From assembly GCA_035048495.1 (NCBI GenBank), contig CM068547.1, forward strand, positions 4,739,700 to 4,803,699: a stretch of DNA of 64,000 nt. Reading direction: 5' to 3'. Positions 34,521 to 45,700 of the stretch are shown piece after piece. This DNA is from Euptelea pleiosperma. Its lineage: Eukaryota; Streptophyta; Magnoliopsida; Ranunculales; Eupteleaceae. The notes below the pieces were generated by a model. The model ran no database searches, had not been told where the DNA came from, and was given only the letters and a program-made list of their open reading frames with translations. The position numbers were made by a program, and so were the translations under genes. Every line of letters starts with the position of its first letter. Within the stretch, counting starts at the first letter, position 1.

Positions 34521-34528
34521 TATAAAAG
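34521..34528 (+). promoter_or_regulatory. TATA box of WSD-C
   Basis: TATAAAAG, 65 bp before the ATG-like start of WSD-C. Same ATTCCTATAAAA context as the other two copies. Confidence 0.6.
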
Positions 34529-34971
34529 GAAATAGTGGGTAGTGAAAAGAAATTCAATCCCTGCTTGAAAATTTCTCTCAACACCATGGATTTGGTCGAA
34601 GGGCTGAGACTGAAAAACAAACCTCTCAAAGCTAAAGTAACAGAGATGGTTAACGGCGAGGAGGAAACAGATGAACAGCCGTTAAGTCCAACTTCTCATT
34701 TGTTTCATGAGCCTCAATTCAACTGTTATATCGTAGTGATTCTGGGATGGTTAAAGCTGGGTTGGAGAATTCTCTGATCAAACACCGTCGCTTCTCTAGT
34801 AAACAGGTAAGAAAGCTAATTTTTTTTTTTTTTTTTTGTATATTTCATAAATAGAAACTACTGGTATGTGTTTTATTTTATGATGATTTTTGTTTCTTGG
34901 GTTTTTTTTAATTTGATTTTCTTTTATGTTTTTTTTATCATTTTCGAAGCAGAGTTGGTTTTTTGTGTGTT

Positions 34972-34993
34972 TTTATTTATTTATTTATTTATT
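34972..34993. repeat. (TTTA)n microsatellite
   Basis: About five TTTA units in intron 1 of WSD-C, in a T-rich stretch. Confidence 0.8.
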
Positions 34994-35267
34994 CTTTTCT
35001 CTATTTTATGAATGCATTTTGTAAGTGAATGCAAATGCATTCCGTTACGGTGCATTAGTTTACGATGCATTAGTTTATGGTTGCTTGGTAGCAATTGAGG
35101 AAAACTCTGTAAACTAATGCATCCCGATTAACACTCAATGATTTAAAGTGATTTTTTACTTTGATCAATTTTCCATGCCCCTCCGCAAGAACACGTGTCC
35201 CTGCCCTAACCTCATTCACCGCCCACCACCTACTAGTAAAACTTCGCTGACCGCCCTCGATGACTGC

Positions 35268-36030
35268 CCATAATATGAGCCACATGGCACACTTTTAGAG
35301 GACCCTAATGGTATGGATGCTTGGCCAATCCCTATATGGGCCTACAAACCAAAAATCAACTTGAATAGTTATTTAAAACCTTTGGATCCTTGTACCCAAA
35401 TAATGGTGAATAATGATCAAAGTCCCATCATTAAAATCAACCCATGAAAATGACTCCAATCCAACACTTATAAATTACTAATATTGGGCCGATTTTTGGT
35501 TTGGAGGCCCATCTAGGGATTGGTTTGTAGATAATTACATATCTACAGATTATGATTGTGTAGCTCCCACTGTGGCCCCACAGATTTTAGATTATGCCAG
35601 TACTTGGTTGGTCTATGACTGCATCTCTTTGAGTAAAACTTGCTGACCACCGATGGTCAGGGAAGCCCTCACCACCCATAATATGAGCCACGAGGTACAC
35701 TCTTAGAGGACGCTGACCGTATAGATGTTTGGCCAATCCCTAAGTGGACCCACAAACCAAAAATCAGCCTGATTAGTGATGTCAAACCTTTGGATCTTTG
35801 TACCCAAATAATGGTAAATAATGCTTAAATTCCTACAGTTAAAATCAACCCTTGAAAATGACTTCAACTAACGCTTAGAAATCACTGATCAGATTGATTT
35901 TGGGTTTATGGGTCCACCTAGGGATTGACCAAACATCTGTACAGCCAATGTCCTATAAGATATTGCCACGTGGCTTATATTGTGGATGGCAAGGTAGCAA
36001 CTCGACCAGCGGGGGTCTGATAAGATTTAC
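35268..36030. mobile_element. Two tandem family-1 MITE copies, intron 1 of WSD-C
   Basis: About 35268-35530 (ATAATATGAGCCACATGGCA, CCTATATGGGCCTACAAACC, mirrored AATTACTAATATTGGGCC). About 35630-36030 (GAGTAAAACTTGCTGACC, ATCAGCCTGATTAGTGATGT, GCCACGTGGC). The two are similar but not identical. Confidence 0.7.
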
Positions 36031-36461
36031 TAGTTAACCTATGGTTGTTTGGCTTTGGCCATCCTTAGGTCCTATGGACCAAAAGTCAGCCTGGTTAGTG
36101 ATTTGTAATAGTTGGATTGGAGTCTTTTCGTGGGTTTATTAGGTAGACCAAAAGGCAGCGGGGTGTATTAGATATAGCTCAAACTGACACCATTTGGCGT
36201 CAGGTGTACCGATCAAGATGCTTTGCCGACGTTTATGGTGAGGAAAATAGAGGTTTCGAAGAGCTCCAACAGGTTTTTGTGGCTCTTCATGGCGATTTGG
36301 GCAGTATTTCGGCTGGTTTGGATTACTGTGGTGGATATTTTGATGTTTTTTGCGACGGTGATGTTCTTGAAGGATACGGAGACGCCTCTGAAAAATGCAC
36401 CGGGGGTGAAATACACCTGAAGGCGTATCGCCCATCGTACGGTTAGTCTGAATGATATAAA

Positions 36462-37471
36462 TGTGGGTGCCAAATTTATGAACCCACTCGGACTACCAGA
36501 ATGATGACATGTGGACATGAACTAGACCTGGCTCTTGGTCCGAGGCCGAGACCTGGCTTCTGGTCCGAGGCTGAGACCTGCTCCTGGTCCAAGGTCGAGA
36601 CCTAATTGCTGGTCCGATGCTGAGACTTGGCTCCTCGTCCGAGGTCGAGACCTGATTGCTGGTCCAAGACCAAGACTTGGCTTCTGGCCCGAGGCCGACA
36701 CCTGCTCCTGGTCCGAGGTCGAGACTTGGCTTCTGGTCCGAGGCATAGACCTGCTTCTGGTCCGACGTCGAGACCTGGTTGATTGTCCGAGACCGAGACG
36801 GAACAAGGAAGTACAGAGTTGGTAGACCGACAGGGTGGGTGGTTGCCTATGTCAGAGTACAAGTCAGCCGGTAGCATTTGGGGGGTTGACAGGATTGCAC
36901 AGTAGTAGGTAGTTAACCATGTCAGTGGGTGTAATAGTCGGCAGCAGGCATGTCAAAGCAGAGCAGTTGGTACGACCACTGACACTCGCAGCTGACAAGG
37001 GAACTAGTGGATTAACTTTGTCAGACAGGACAGTCAGCACCAGAGGAGACGTGCACACCAAAGGAGGAGTGCAACGAGGCAACCGACACGTCAGCAGGTG
37101 AAAGTCTATAAATAGAGGTAGATGAGAGCATTTAAAGGGATGGAATTTCTAAGCCAAAACTCTGTCAAATTAAGCCTGAAATTTATTACTAACTTGATCA
37201 TCGGAAGCTCTACCAGTGGGATCCCCTCTCCGACTCCTTTCTTGGATTCCCCTTACAAGAGTTCTTGCAGGGATCGCGGAGTCCTTGGCTCGGAAGCGGA
37301 CTACTCGGCTCGGAGGTGGGCTTCTCGGATTGAAACGGCGGAGACCCTAGACAAGTATAAGACTTCTCGGCCATATAGGATTGGGTCAGATCCGAGTCCG
37401 ACTAGTCACCTGAAGTGTGAGGATATCAGTCTACCCCAACCCTTTGGGGTGTGTGGGATTTTTCCCCCACA
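36462..37471 (+). mobile_element. Solo LTR, 1010 bp, in exon 2 of WSD-C
   Basis: Begins TGTGGGTGCC and ends CCCCCACA, flanked by ATAAA on both sides (36457-36461 and 37472-37476). The exon reads GATATAAA before it and ATAAAGTTGGTGAAG after it; WSD-A and WSD-B read GATATAAAGTT without it. A TATAAATA box lies at 37107. No internal region or second LTR is present, so it arose by LTR-LTR recombination. Strand is set by the TATA position. Confidence 0.93.
36528..36799. repeat. 24-25-bp minisatellite inside the solo LTR, about 11 copies
   Basis: Unit like CTGGCTTCTGGTCCGAGGC then CGAGAC. Alternating CTGCTCC, CTGGCTTC and CTGATTG starts. It keeps open frames on both strands, which are repeat artefacts. 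Confidence 0.9.
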
Positions 37472-37734
37472 ATAAAGTTGGTGAAGAACAGAATGAACAT
37501 GGTAAGGTTATGGCATCGAATCACAACCGTTTCTTTTCTGACCGTCCAAAAGAATTTCATAGATCGAATGGCTACATGTCAATTGTAATCCCTTGTATGT
37601 GGGTCCTCCTATCCTCTCCCTTGGACGTGAGCCAAGTGTGCACTGTTTTGTAAAACAGAGGAGGACACCCGTTGGGGAGAAAACTTCCAAAGGTGAGGTC
37701 TCAGTCATCAAGACCACACGTTGAGTTGGACCCA

Positions 37735-38055
37735 TAATATGAGCCACGTGGCATATTATTAGAGCACAATGACCATATGGATGGCCAATTCCTAGGTGGA
37801 CCTACAAACCAAAAAGCAACCTGATCAGTGATTTATAAGCATTGAATTGGAGTCATCTTCATGGGTTGATTTTAACCGTGGGTATTTGAGCATTAGTGAC
37901 CACTGTTTGGGGTACAAAGATCCAAAGGTTTGAAATCGCTAATCAGGCTGAACCTAGGGATTGGCCAAACATCCATATGGTCAGCGTCCTCTAAGAATGT
38001 GCCACTGGGCTCATATTGTGGGCGGTCAACAGCTTCGTTGACTGAGTGAAGTTTC
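37735..38055. mobile_element. Family-1 MITE, intron 2 of WSD-C
   Basis: GAGCCACGTGGCATATTATT at the left, GCAACCTGATCAGTGATTTA and mirror GAAATCGCTAATCAGGCTGA, CCATATGGTCAGCGTCC at the right. Confidence 0.7.
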
Positions 38056-40779
38056 ACTCCTGCATCTACCGTTTCCTTGTTTAGTTGCTTTGCTTAAGTT
38101 GTTCAGTCTACACTCTACACCTTTGGATGGTCGTCGTGATTTACACCATCGATATCCCTATGGCCATCCAACAATCTGGACCTTATAAGGGACGACGTTC
38201 TCTTAAGGCTGACAGCATAATTTTCTCTTTAGTTAGAAAATTTTAACGGTTATTCGACAGACAACCAACGACGTTGTTCTAGGAGTCACAGCTTCCGGTC
38301 TCTCTCGTTATCTCAACAGGAGATATGGTGAGTTATTTTATTTTTATGACTTGTCAGTCCCTCACCCTTCGATTGCAATCAAATGGTGATCAAATACTCT
38401 CCCATATATCCATTAACCCATCACCATATTTGATTGTAATTGGGCTCTGACCCCTCTTGGTGTTCGCGCGCTCGGCCATGGATTTCACGAATCCAACGGT
38501 GGTTGTTGTCAGTCCCTACCCATTCAACTCAGTCTGTATTGATTGTTCGATTCTGACCATCTGATCAGTTGACCTTTCAATGGGGTGTGCTTGCTATTTA
38601 TAGCAAGGTTTTTAAATGTTACAAAAAAACTACAAACAATTTTTTTTCCTAGAAAACTATTCTGTGATCATTGGTGTGTACAAATTTTCTAGGCTAATTC
38701 TTTCTTCCATTCTGCAGGTGAGGGTAAGAAGGATGAAAGAACAACAGAGAAGAGAGTAATCTTCCGAAAAATGTTCGCCTCAGAGCAACGCTTCTAGTTA
38801 ACGTTCGAGAGTCTGCAGGGATCCAGGTGAGTGTTTCTCTCTTCTTTTGGGTCATTTTATTTTTTTGATTATGATAACCACATGATGTGTTGCATTATTT
38901 TGGATCTATGTAACAAGAACACGACACCTTAAGGGTGTTTTGGGAGGGAGACTTCAAAGTTTGAAGTACCCCGAGCCAGCGAATTTTTTCCTATGTTGTA
39001 ACATGTATATGAACTAGTAATGGCACGTGCACACAACACTCTTTGACAAAAGCAATTGCAAAAATTGTATTCAAATGGATTAATGGATTGGGGGAGTTAC
39101 TTTTTTTTTTTCATTATAACGGATTGTAACGCACATGGGCAAAGATGGGAAAAGTACGAATGGCAAATGATTTCTTTATGTCTAATGGGAAAATAACGAA
39201 GTACCTGGAATCCCTCGACTAAGAAAATCCCAAACTCCTCACCATATGTTGCGCGCGGAGTCAAATGAGGGAGTGATCAAATAAATGAGGGGGATTGAGT
39301 AGCTGAAATCTAACCGTCCACATTAGATGGATGGATCTCATCACTATTTATCTTATGAAGCCAGATAAGATGAAAGATAAGACAACTGAGTTGTTTTGTT
39401 ATATAGATGTATTTGCATGTTGGGCTTCTTAAAGATACCGCATCACACACCTAAAATTTGTGTCGCGTATCTATATCATTTGTTACATAATTTTGAATTG
39501 TTAAAAAAATGTATGAATGGCCCACAAAAAGTCATTAGTCTATGTGGACACGGCCGATTGGTTTGATTTCCTGATTGTTCCACCCTCTTTTTGTTTATAA
39601 TTCATGATCCCTCCTCTTGACATAAACGAATAAATAGGTTTTGGCTAAAATGATGATGAAGAGGGAGAAGACGGATGCCAACAGGGGAAACTGGCTTGGC
39701 TATATTCTCCTCCCCTTCACCATCGACCTACGAGACGATCCGTTGGATTATGTTTGTGAAGCGAAAACCACCATTGATCGAAAGAAGGTCTCTCTTGAAT
39801 CTATTTACACATTCATCAGTGCCACATTAGCTCTTAAGTTAATTGGCCTTAAGGTATGAATCTCCCTCTTCTTCTATACACATTGAACAAATCAGGTTGC
39901 ATATCAAACCTTAATTGTTTATGGTTACAGCCATAGGCTGCTCTATCGAACAGAATTGTCAACCACACGACAATGGCCTTCTCAAACATTGTCGGACCGC
40001 TCGAAGAAATCAGTTTCTTTGGTCACCCCATGGCTTACCTTGCTCCCACTGTTTATGGGCATCCACAGGTAAGTGTTCCTCTAAGAAAATTTTAAATAGA
40101 GAACACAAAATTTTAAGTGCAGCCTGAGATTGATTGAATATGTCATCCAAATTGTCGAATTTTTTAAATGACAAACCTGAATTGTACTCAAACATTTCTC
40201 GTACTGTATTTTTGCCGCACTCCGAATTGCTAACTATGGACTAGACCGACCAGTTGAACTGGTGAACTATCCCTAGAAATGGTTTGGGTGAAGTCGACTT
40301 GGATTTTTGAATTTTTTCCAATACTTTTGCAGAAATGAGGTGAAATACTTACATATGGATTTCTTTTGGCAGGCCCTTACAATGCATTTCCAAAGTTACA
40401 TCGACAAGATGATTATAGATCTTGCAGTTGACCAAGACAAAATTCCTGATCCTCACCAGCTTTGCGATGATCTAGCACAATCTCTCAAGCTCATCAAGGA
40501 TGCTATCATAATCGGAGGGTGAGACCATGCATGCATATATTTGTATACATAATTACGTTTGTATTTTCATTGTATTCAGTCAAGGATAGGAGACAATCAC
40601 AACTGTTGTTTTTCATCGGTACTAAATTATTTTTTGATACGTTCATCTGTACTATAGTTTTATCAATGTTGGAGTATCGTAATAACCGTGCACCATCGAA
40701 TCGAATGGTTGTTGCCATACCTTGTATGTAATCTGTGTGCTTAGTCCTTGATATGCTACTGACCACCGAATAAGTATTA

Positions 40780-40915
40780 GGGCTGTCAATGGATCGGTTT
40801 CAGATCGGATTGGGGTTGATCCATACCTGATTTGATAAGCTACCGAAACTTATCGGATTGGATTGGGTGACCTAGCATATTTAGTCAATCTGATCAATAA
40901 ATCTGTTAAATGTGA
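40780..40915. mobile_element. Truncated hAT-type MITE end (TAGGGCTGTCAATGG)
   Basis: Starts TTAGGGCTGTCAATGGATCG and continues with repeated ATCGGATTGG words. Similar ends, inverted, are at about 62300-62315 (CCATTGACAGCCCTA) and 62500-62513 (CCACAGCCCTA). Confidence 0.6.
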
Positions 40916-41338
40916 TTTTAAAAAATAAAAATCGCAAATAATCATTAATTCAAATAACATATGGCAAATATTTTTATTTACATACATTCATTAATATAAC
41001 TATTGGGCCGCATGTGCGTTGCACCTATGCGAGTGATTGCAAGGGCCTTTTTGAAAGAAGTGGCAAAATAAGAAAGTCTCAACCCAAAGGGTGATTTCGA
41101 AGATTAGTCTAGATGGGTGAATTTGTAAATTATGACAACTCAAGGCACAATTAGAAAATCAAAATTCTAAAGTTGTCCATACTTAGTTATTAAGGGTTGT
41201 TTTGAAAATATGGAAATAATGGCATAGATAGTAATTAAGTTGTTATTAAGGAACTTTTTGAAAATATAAAAATAATGACATGTTAAGTAATTAAGTTGTT
41301 AGAATGACATGGTAAGTAATCTAGTGATTATGAATGGA

Positions 41339-41503
41339 CGAGAAAATTTTTGAAGTGGTGGATTTTTGAAGCAGCGAAGTAGTGGCCAATCACATGACGC
41401 CGCAATCTGCTGTTCAAAAAGCATTTCTAGGTTTGTACGAAAGTGACAGGAGATTGTGGCGCCATGTGATTGACCACTGCTTCGCTGCTTCAAAATTTTT
41501 CTC
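41339..41503. mobile_element. 165-bp Mutator-type foldback MITE
   Basis: Perfect 9-bp duplication ATGAATGGA (41330-41338 and 41504-41512). Ends CGAGAAAATTTTTGAAG and the complement of GAGAAAAATTTTGAAGCAGC; arms meet through CAATCACATGACGCC and its complement. The left arm carries a small extra duplication (GAAGTGGTGGATTTTTGAAG). Confidence 0.9.
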
Positions 41504-41559
41504 ATGAATGGATTATATTGAAAATAAAATAAATGGCATGGGAAGTAATTAAATAGTTG

Positions 41560-41640
41560 AAATGTGCCACGTGGCTCATATTGGCTGTAGTCAGCGGCGT
41601 CGTTGCCTGTAGGTGTCATCAAAGGTTTACTCAAGTTGTG
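41560..41640. mobile_element. Family-1 MITE right-end fragment
   Basis: GTGCCACGTGGCTCATATTG followed about 50 bp later by AAAGGTTTACTC. Only the right arm remains. Confidence 0.6.
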
Positions 41641-41929
41641 GAGCAAAAATGAAAAAGTTTTTCTTGTAGTTAACACGTAGCATTAGTGTTGATGCGTGTA
41701 CAAATTACATTGTGTGCAACAAGTTACATGCAAAGTATGGGCCCCACTATTTGACTGCTATCACGAACATAAAAGATTGAGTGGATCTAGTACCCTCTAA
41801 TCTTTTGCATTCTTTTGGAACGTTGATTGTCTGAAATTGCCGGATCATACACTACTTTATGATTTCATAAGAACCGTCAATTATAGGTATTCTCGAAGCT
41901 CTAGTACTTAATTACTACACTAAGTTTGT

Positions 41930-42475
41930 GTTTGGTAGTGCACCTTTGACGTGTGCCTTGGTTGAAGGTTTGCGGTCACAGCAAGGCGTGCACCTCCGAA
42001 GACACGATGGACCTTGAAGACGCACAAAAGTGAACCTTCCAAGGTCCCCTCCCATAGTCTTCCAAGAGGCATGTACTTTGAAGGTTCACCTCCACCCCCA
42101 ATGGGCTTACCTCACCTAATGTGTGGCCCACTTATAATGTATGGATCCACTTGATATATAGCACATGTATGATCTATCAACGCACCTCTACTATTTGGGA
42201 CCATAGGATCCATCAACTTCTGTTCTTATGTGGGGCCCACATGATTTATTGACCCCTTTAACACGTGGGGCCTACATGATTTATCAACTCTAGTTATTAT
42301 GTGCGGCCCACACTAACTATCGATCTTTATTCTTATGTTGGACCGCATGATCTATCAACATTTCTCTATATGGGTCTCACATAGTCGTGTAGAGCCAAAC
42401 ATCCGTCCTCACATCTAAATGTATGCACCTCGAAGACGCGGACCTTCAAAACGCGCTACCAAACACAGCTCCAGA
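41930..42475. mobile_element. ~545-bp element with GTGTTTGGTAG inverted ends
   Basis: Left AGTTTGTGTTTGGTAGTGCA, right complement GAGCTGTGTTTGGTAGCGCG. The interior has repeated TGGGGCCxACATGATxTATC segments. Target duplication not resolved. Confidence 0.6.
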
Positions 42476-42594
42476 TTGATGATTTTCCACGTGTACGGCG
42501 TACCGAACACTAAATAAGTTAGTACGATCGAATTATTTTACTACAATACACCCGTTCAAAAAGTTCATTAAAAGCTTTCGGCGCTTTGAAGTTT

Positions 42595-42650
42595 GGAGAG
42601 AGAGAGAGAGAGAGGTCTCTCGATTTCTCTCTTGGGTCTTTATAAATAGA
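42595..42650 (+). promoter_or_regulatory. GA repeat and TATA box of the NudC-like gene
   Basis: (GA)n at about 42596-42614 and TATAAATA at about 42641-42648, roughly 95 bp before the ATG. A second TATAAATA lies at about 42656. Confidence 0.65.
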
Positions 42651-42741
42651 AAACTATATAAATAACAAAGCACTCTAGTATCTAGATCCATCTCTCACAT
42701 AGAAACCCCAAAACCCACAGCTTGGAAGCTCTCTCTCAGCA

Positions 42742-45700
42742 ATGGCGATTATCTCTGATTTTCAAGAGGAAGAACAGCAAGAGCAGCAGAAACCTTCGTC
42801 TTCCTCGATTTCGGAATCTTTTGGGACTTCGGTTGGACCGTATGACGAAGCTCTGAAATCGATCCTCGATAGGCAAACTCCTCTCGCGGTCATGGAGACT
42901 GTGATCGATTTCCTTCGCCGGAAATCCGATCTTTTTAAGGATAATACCGTGGAGAAGAAGATCTTGGCATTGGTTTCTGCGGCGAAGGAGAAGGACGCGG
43001 AGGAGAGGAAGAAGAAGGCCGAGGAGAGGGGTTTGGAGGATGCAGGAAAGGCTGAGAAGCGTCTGAAAGAGGCAGCTCCGGCGGTGGCTCCGGCGGCGGC
43101 AAAGGAATTGAAGGAAGAGGTTGCGAAGAAGGAGAGTAAGCCAGAGAAAGAAGAGGCAAAGGCGGACGGGAAAGAGAACGTTCGAGGTTAGTTCTTCTCT
43201 CTGCCCTGGTTTATTGTTTTCTTTCTGATGTCGATAATTACTTTTGTTTCATAAAGTTTCTTGCTTTTTCTTATTTTATAGTAGAAATCTTTGTTCGTTT
43301 CTTTCAAGTCCTGTTTCTTTTGCTTTACCTTGCTCGGTCTCTTGTCCTTGTTGAAGAAAACCCTATTTTTGGCTGTTAATTTGTGTATTTTTTTTATTTG
43401 TTGCTTTTTTTGCATATCTTCTTAATAACTGGTTTTGTATTAGCTTTATTTATTTGGGTATGAGAGGCAAATTGATTAGCAATCTAGTATGCAGAATTTA
43501 TTGTTAGGAGCTAATAATGCAGGACTTCTAGTTATAATTCTGAAGCTTTTCTTATTTGTCTCAATTTTTTTTCCCACTAGTTTGTTGCAAACTTGCAATG
43601 GAAATTATGGAGCCTCTTAAGCTGCAAAAGAGGAAATAGAAACGCAAATAGATATAGCGGTTGGTAGGTTTATTGTAAAGAGCAATGTTTAAAGGGGATT
43701 GTTAATTATTTAATTAATTTTTACTTCATTTTTCAACTTAATGTCAATAACAGATACTAGCTTTTATAATGGCAAAATTGTGGCTGTTATAACTTGTTTA
43801 ACATCTCTTTCGAGGGGTTAAATCTATTTTTTTGTGTTGTTTTGGTGGGTTTTTCCCCTTTTAATACATATGTACTTATCAAAAAAAAAAACTTGTTTAA
43901 CATCAAATACCATAACGAGGATGTACCACTAAGTGTTATAAGGTAACTTTCTTTTAAACCATATTAAAGAACTAATAGACTAGGCAGTCTCTGATGTGAA
44001 GAACTTCAACGCCCGTAATACATGACAAATATCCTATTAAATATAATTGATTATTATTCATGTGGTATATCACATAGAGGGTTTGCCAGGCTCTAACTGG
44101 TGAGGGTGCATAAGAAACACACAAATTATTTCTCGTCATAAAACTAAACAGACATTGGAGGAAATTGGATGAAGGTTGAGTTTGTCATAAAACTAAACAG
44201 ACATTGGAGGAAATTGGATGAAGGTTGAGTTTGTTATTCAACAAAATCTCTCAAGCATAAAATGGGCATCATCTTTAACTTCTGTTGTCTTCAAATCACT
44301 GAAGGCTGCATTTGCAATAAAAGCTTAACTGTAGAAGGAGATGCTTTTGGTGTGATCAGAAGAGCAAGGTCACAATGGACTAACTGAGGGAGGTGTAACA
44401 AACAACAGAAAAAAGAAAAGAAATAAGGTTGCTTCTTTCTGGAATTGATACAATAAGCTTAGAGGCCATGGAGACCAGGCAATCATGTTGGAGCTAGATC
44501 AGATATTGCCCAGCTAATGGTAGTTTGAAATGAATACTTATCGGATATGTCATATGTTACAATCCATTAGTCAATTTGAGACACAAAGAACAAGATGCGC
44601 CAATGGATCCAATGTTTTTTGCTCTAGCCTGAAGATTATTTTTTCAAGTTCGTGTACTCATCAAAGAAAATAACCTATTCAAGCTACCTATGACATCTCT
44701 ATCTCAAGATTGGATGATCCGAGTCGAGCGATACAACCATAACTCGGCCATATCACCCGAGTTGGATCAGTGTGAGCATGTGAAAAATCGAGCGTTTGAT
44801 TGCTCAGATTGCATCGAGATCCGCACTCACAAGTCACAACGAACAGTGACATATGGTTGAACATGCATAAAAAATGTAAAAAGTTAAATTCGAGAAGCAT
44901 GAAATAGCAAATAAAAAGGAAAGTTTGGGAAGAATAACACATTGATGTAACGTGGTTCGTCATCGAATCATTCCTGATGACTACATCCACAGGTAGCCGT
45001 TGATCGGCTTAGAATACACTAAAATTCAATGATACTAATATTTCTTTCATACATCTGAATTTTTCCTGGTTCTCTCCTTATAATTTCTCAAATTCTCTCT
45101 TATCTCTTCTCAATCCATTCAAGAAGATTTCCCATCCGAGAAGATTTCTTCTTTTTATCTCTGAGTCTCCTTTATTTTCTCATAACTTCTCTCCACTTTA
45201 CACCCTGAGATCTTTGTTCTCTTGTTCTTTTCTTCTTTCCCAAGAAAGGGAATCTTAGAAGAAGTCTTTTTTCTCCCTAAAAAAATCTCCTCCCTTTAAT
45301 TAGGGGCTATCATCTTTTTATAAGTCTTTTAGTTCCACGTTTCTAAATATAAGTTGACTGACCTTTTTCGAATTGCTCTGTGTATGACACGTGTCATGTT
45401 GAGATTTGTTATGCTTAAGCATGTTGCTCGAGTCAGTTTTAGAAAAGTGTTATTTGGGTTTCGTTATGGCGTATTGCCAGATCTATGGTAGCCGGTATGT
45501 TGCTAACTTGTGGAGTTTTAAGAAAAGTATATCATGAGGTTGCTGCTGCACGATATTTGTTGCTCCTCGGGGTTTGTACCCTTACAATAGCCCCCTTTCG
45601 AGTAGTCGAGATTGTGCGGCTTCTCGAGAAGCTTGTGTCGTACTAATTATGTGACTTATGATAATAAAAGCGTAGATCAACTGATATAGAAATGAGGGTG

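Larger units (their letters stand above)
34586..40522 (+). pseudogene. WSD-C: WSD1-like acyltransferase, degraded copy
   Basis: Remnant exons: 34586-34806; 36210-36461 continuing at 37472-37501; 38261-38327; 38718-38826; 39638-39853; 39937-40068; 40373-40522. Exon 1 (MDLVEGLRLKNKPLK, PLSP kept) has lost 25 bp near 34750, causing a frameshift. Exon 2 lacks its first half including HHxxxDG, has a TGA after GVKYT, and is split by a solo LTR. Exon 4 has a 1-bp loss leading to TAG. The exon 6 start shifts to a TAG acceptor at 39936. Exons 5-7 still read well (FTIDLRDDPLDYV, NIVGPLEEISFFGHP, ALTMHFQSYIDKM). With no catalytic motif it cannot be an active enzyme. It is more diverged from A and B than they are from each other. 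Confidence 0.92.

Noticed and set aside
36522..36877. Overlapping open frames on both strands rich in Arg/Gly/Ser/Leu repeats
   Set aside because: They are translations of the 25-bp minisatellite inside the solo LTR. Units near 24-25 bp keep several frames open by chance.
42935..43159. Minus-strand Pro/Ser-rich frame
   Set aside because: Antisense shadow of the Lys/Glu/Ala-rich exon 1 of the NudC-like gene.
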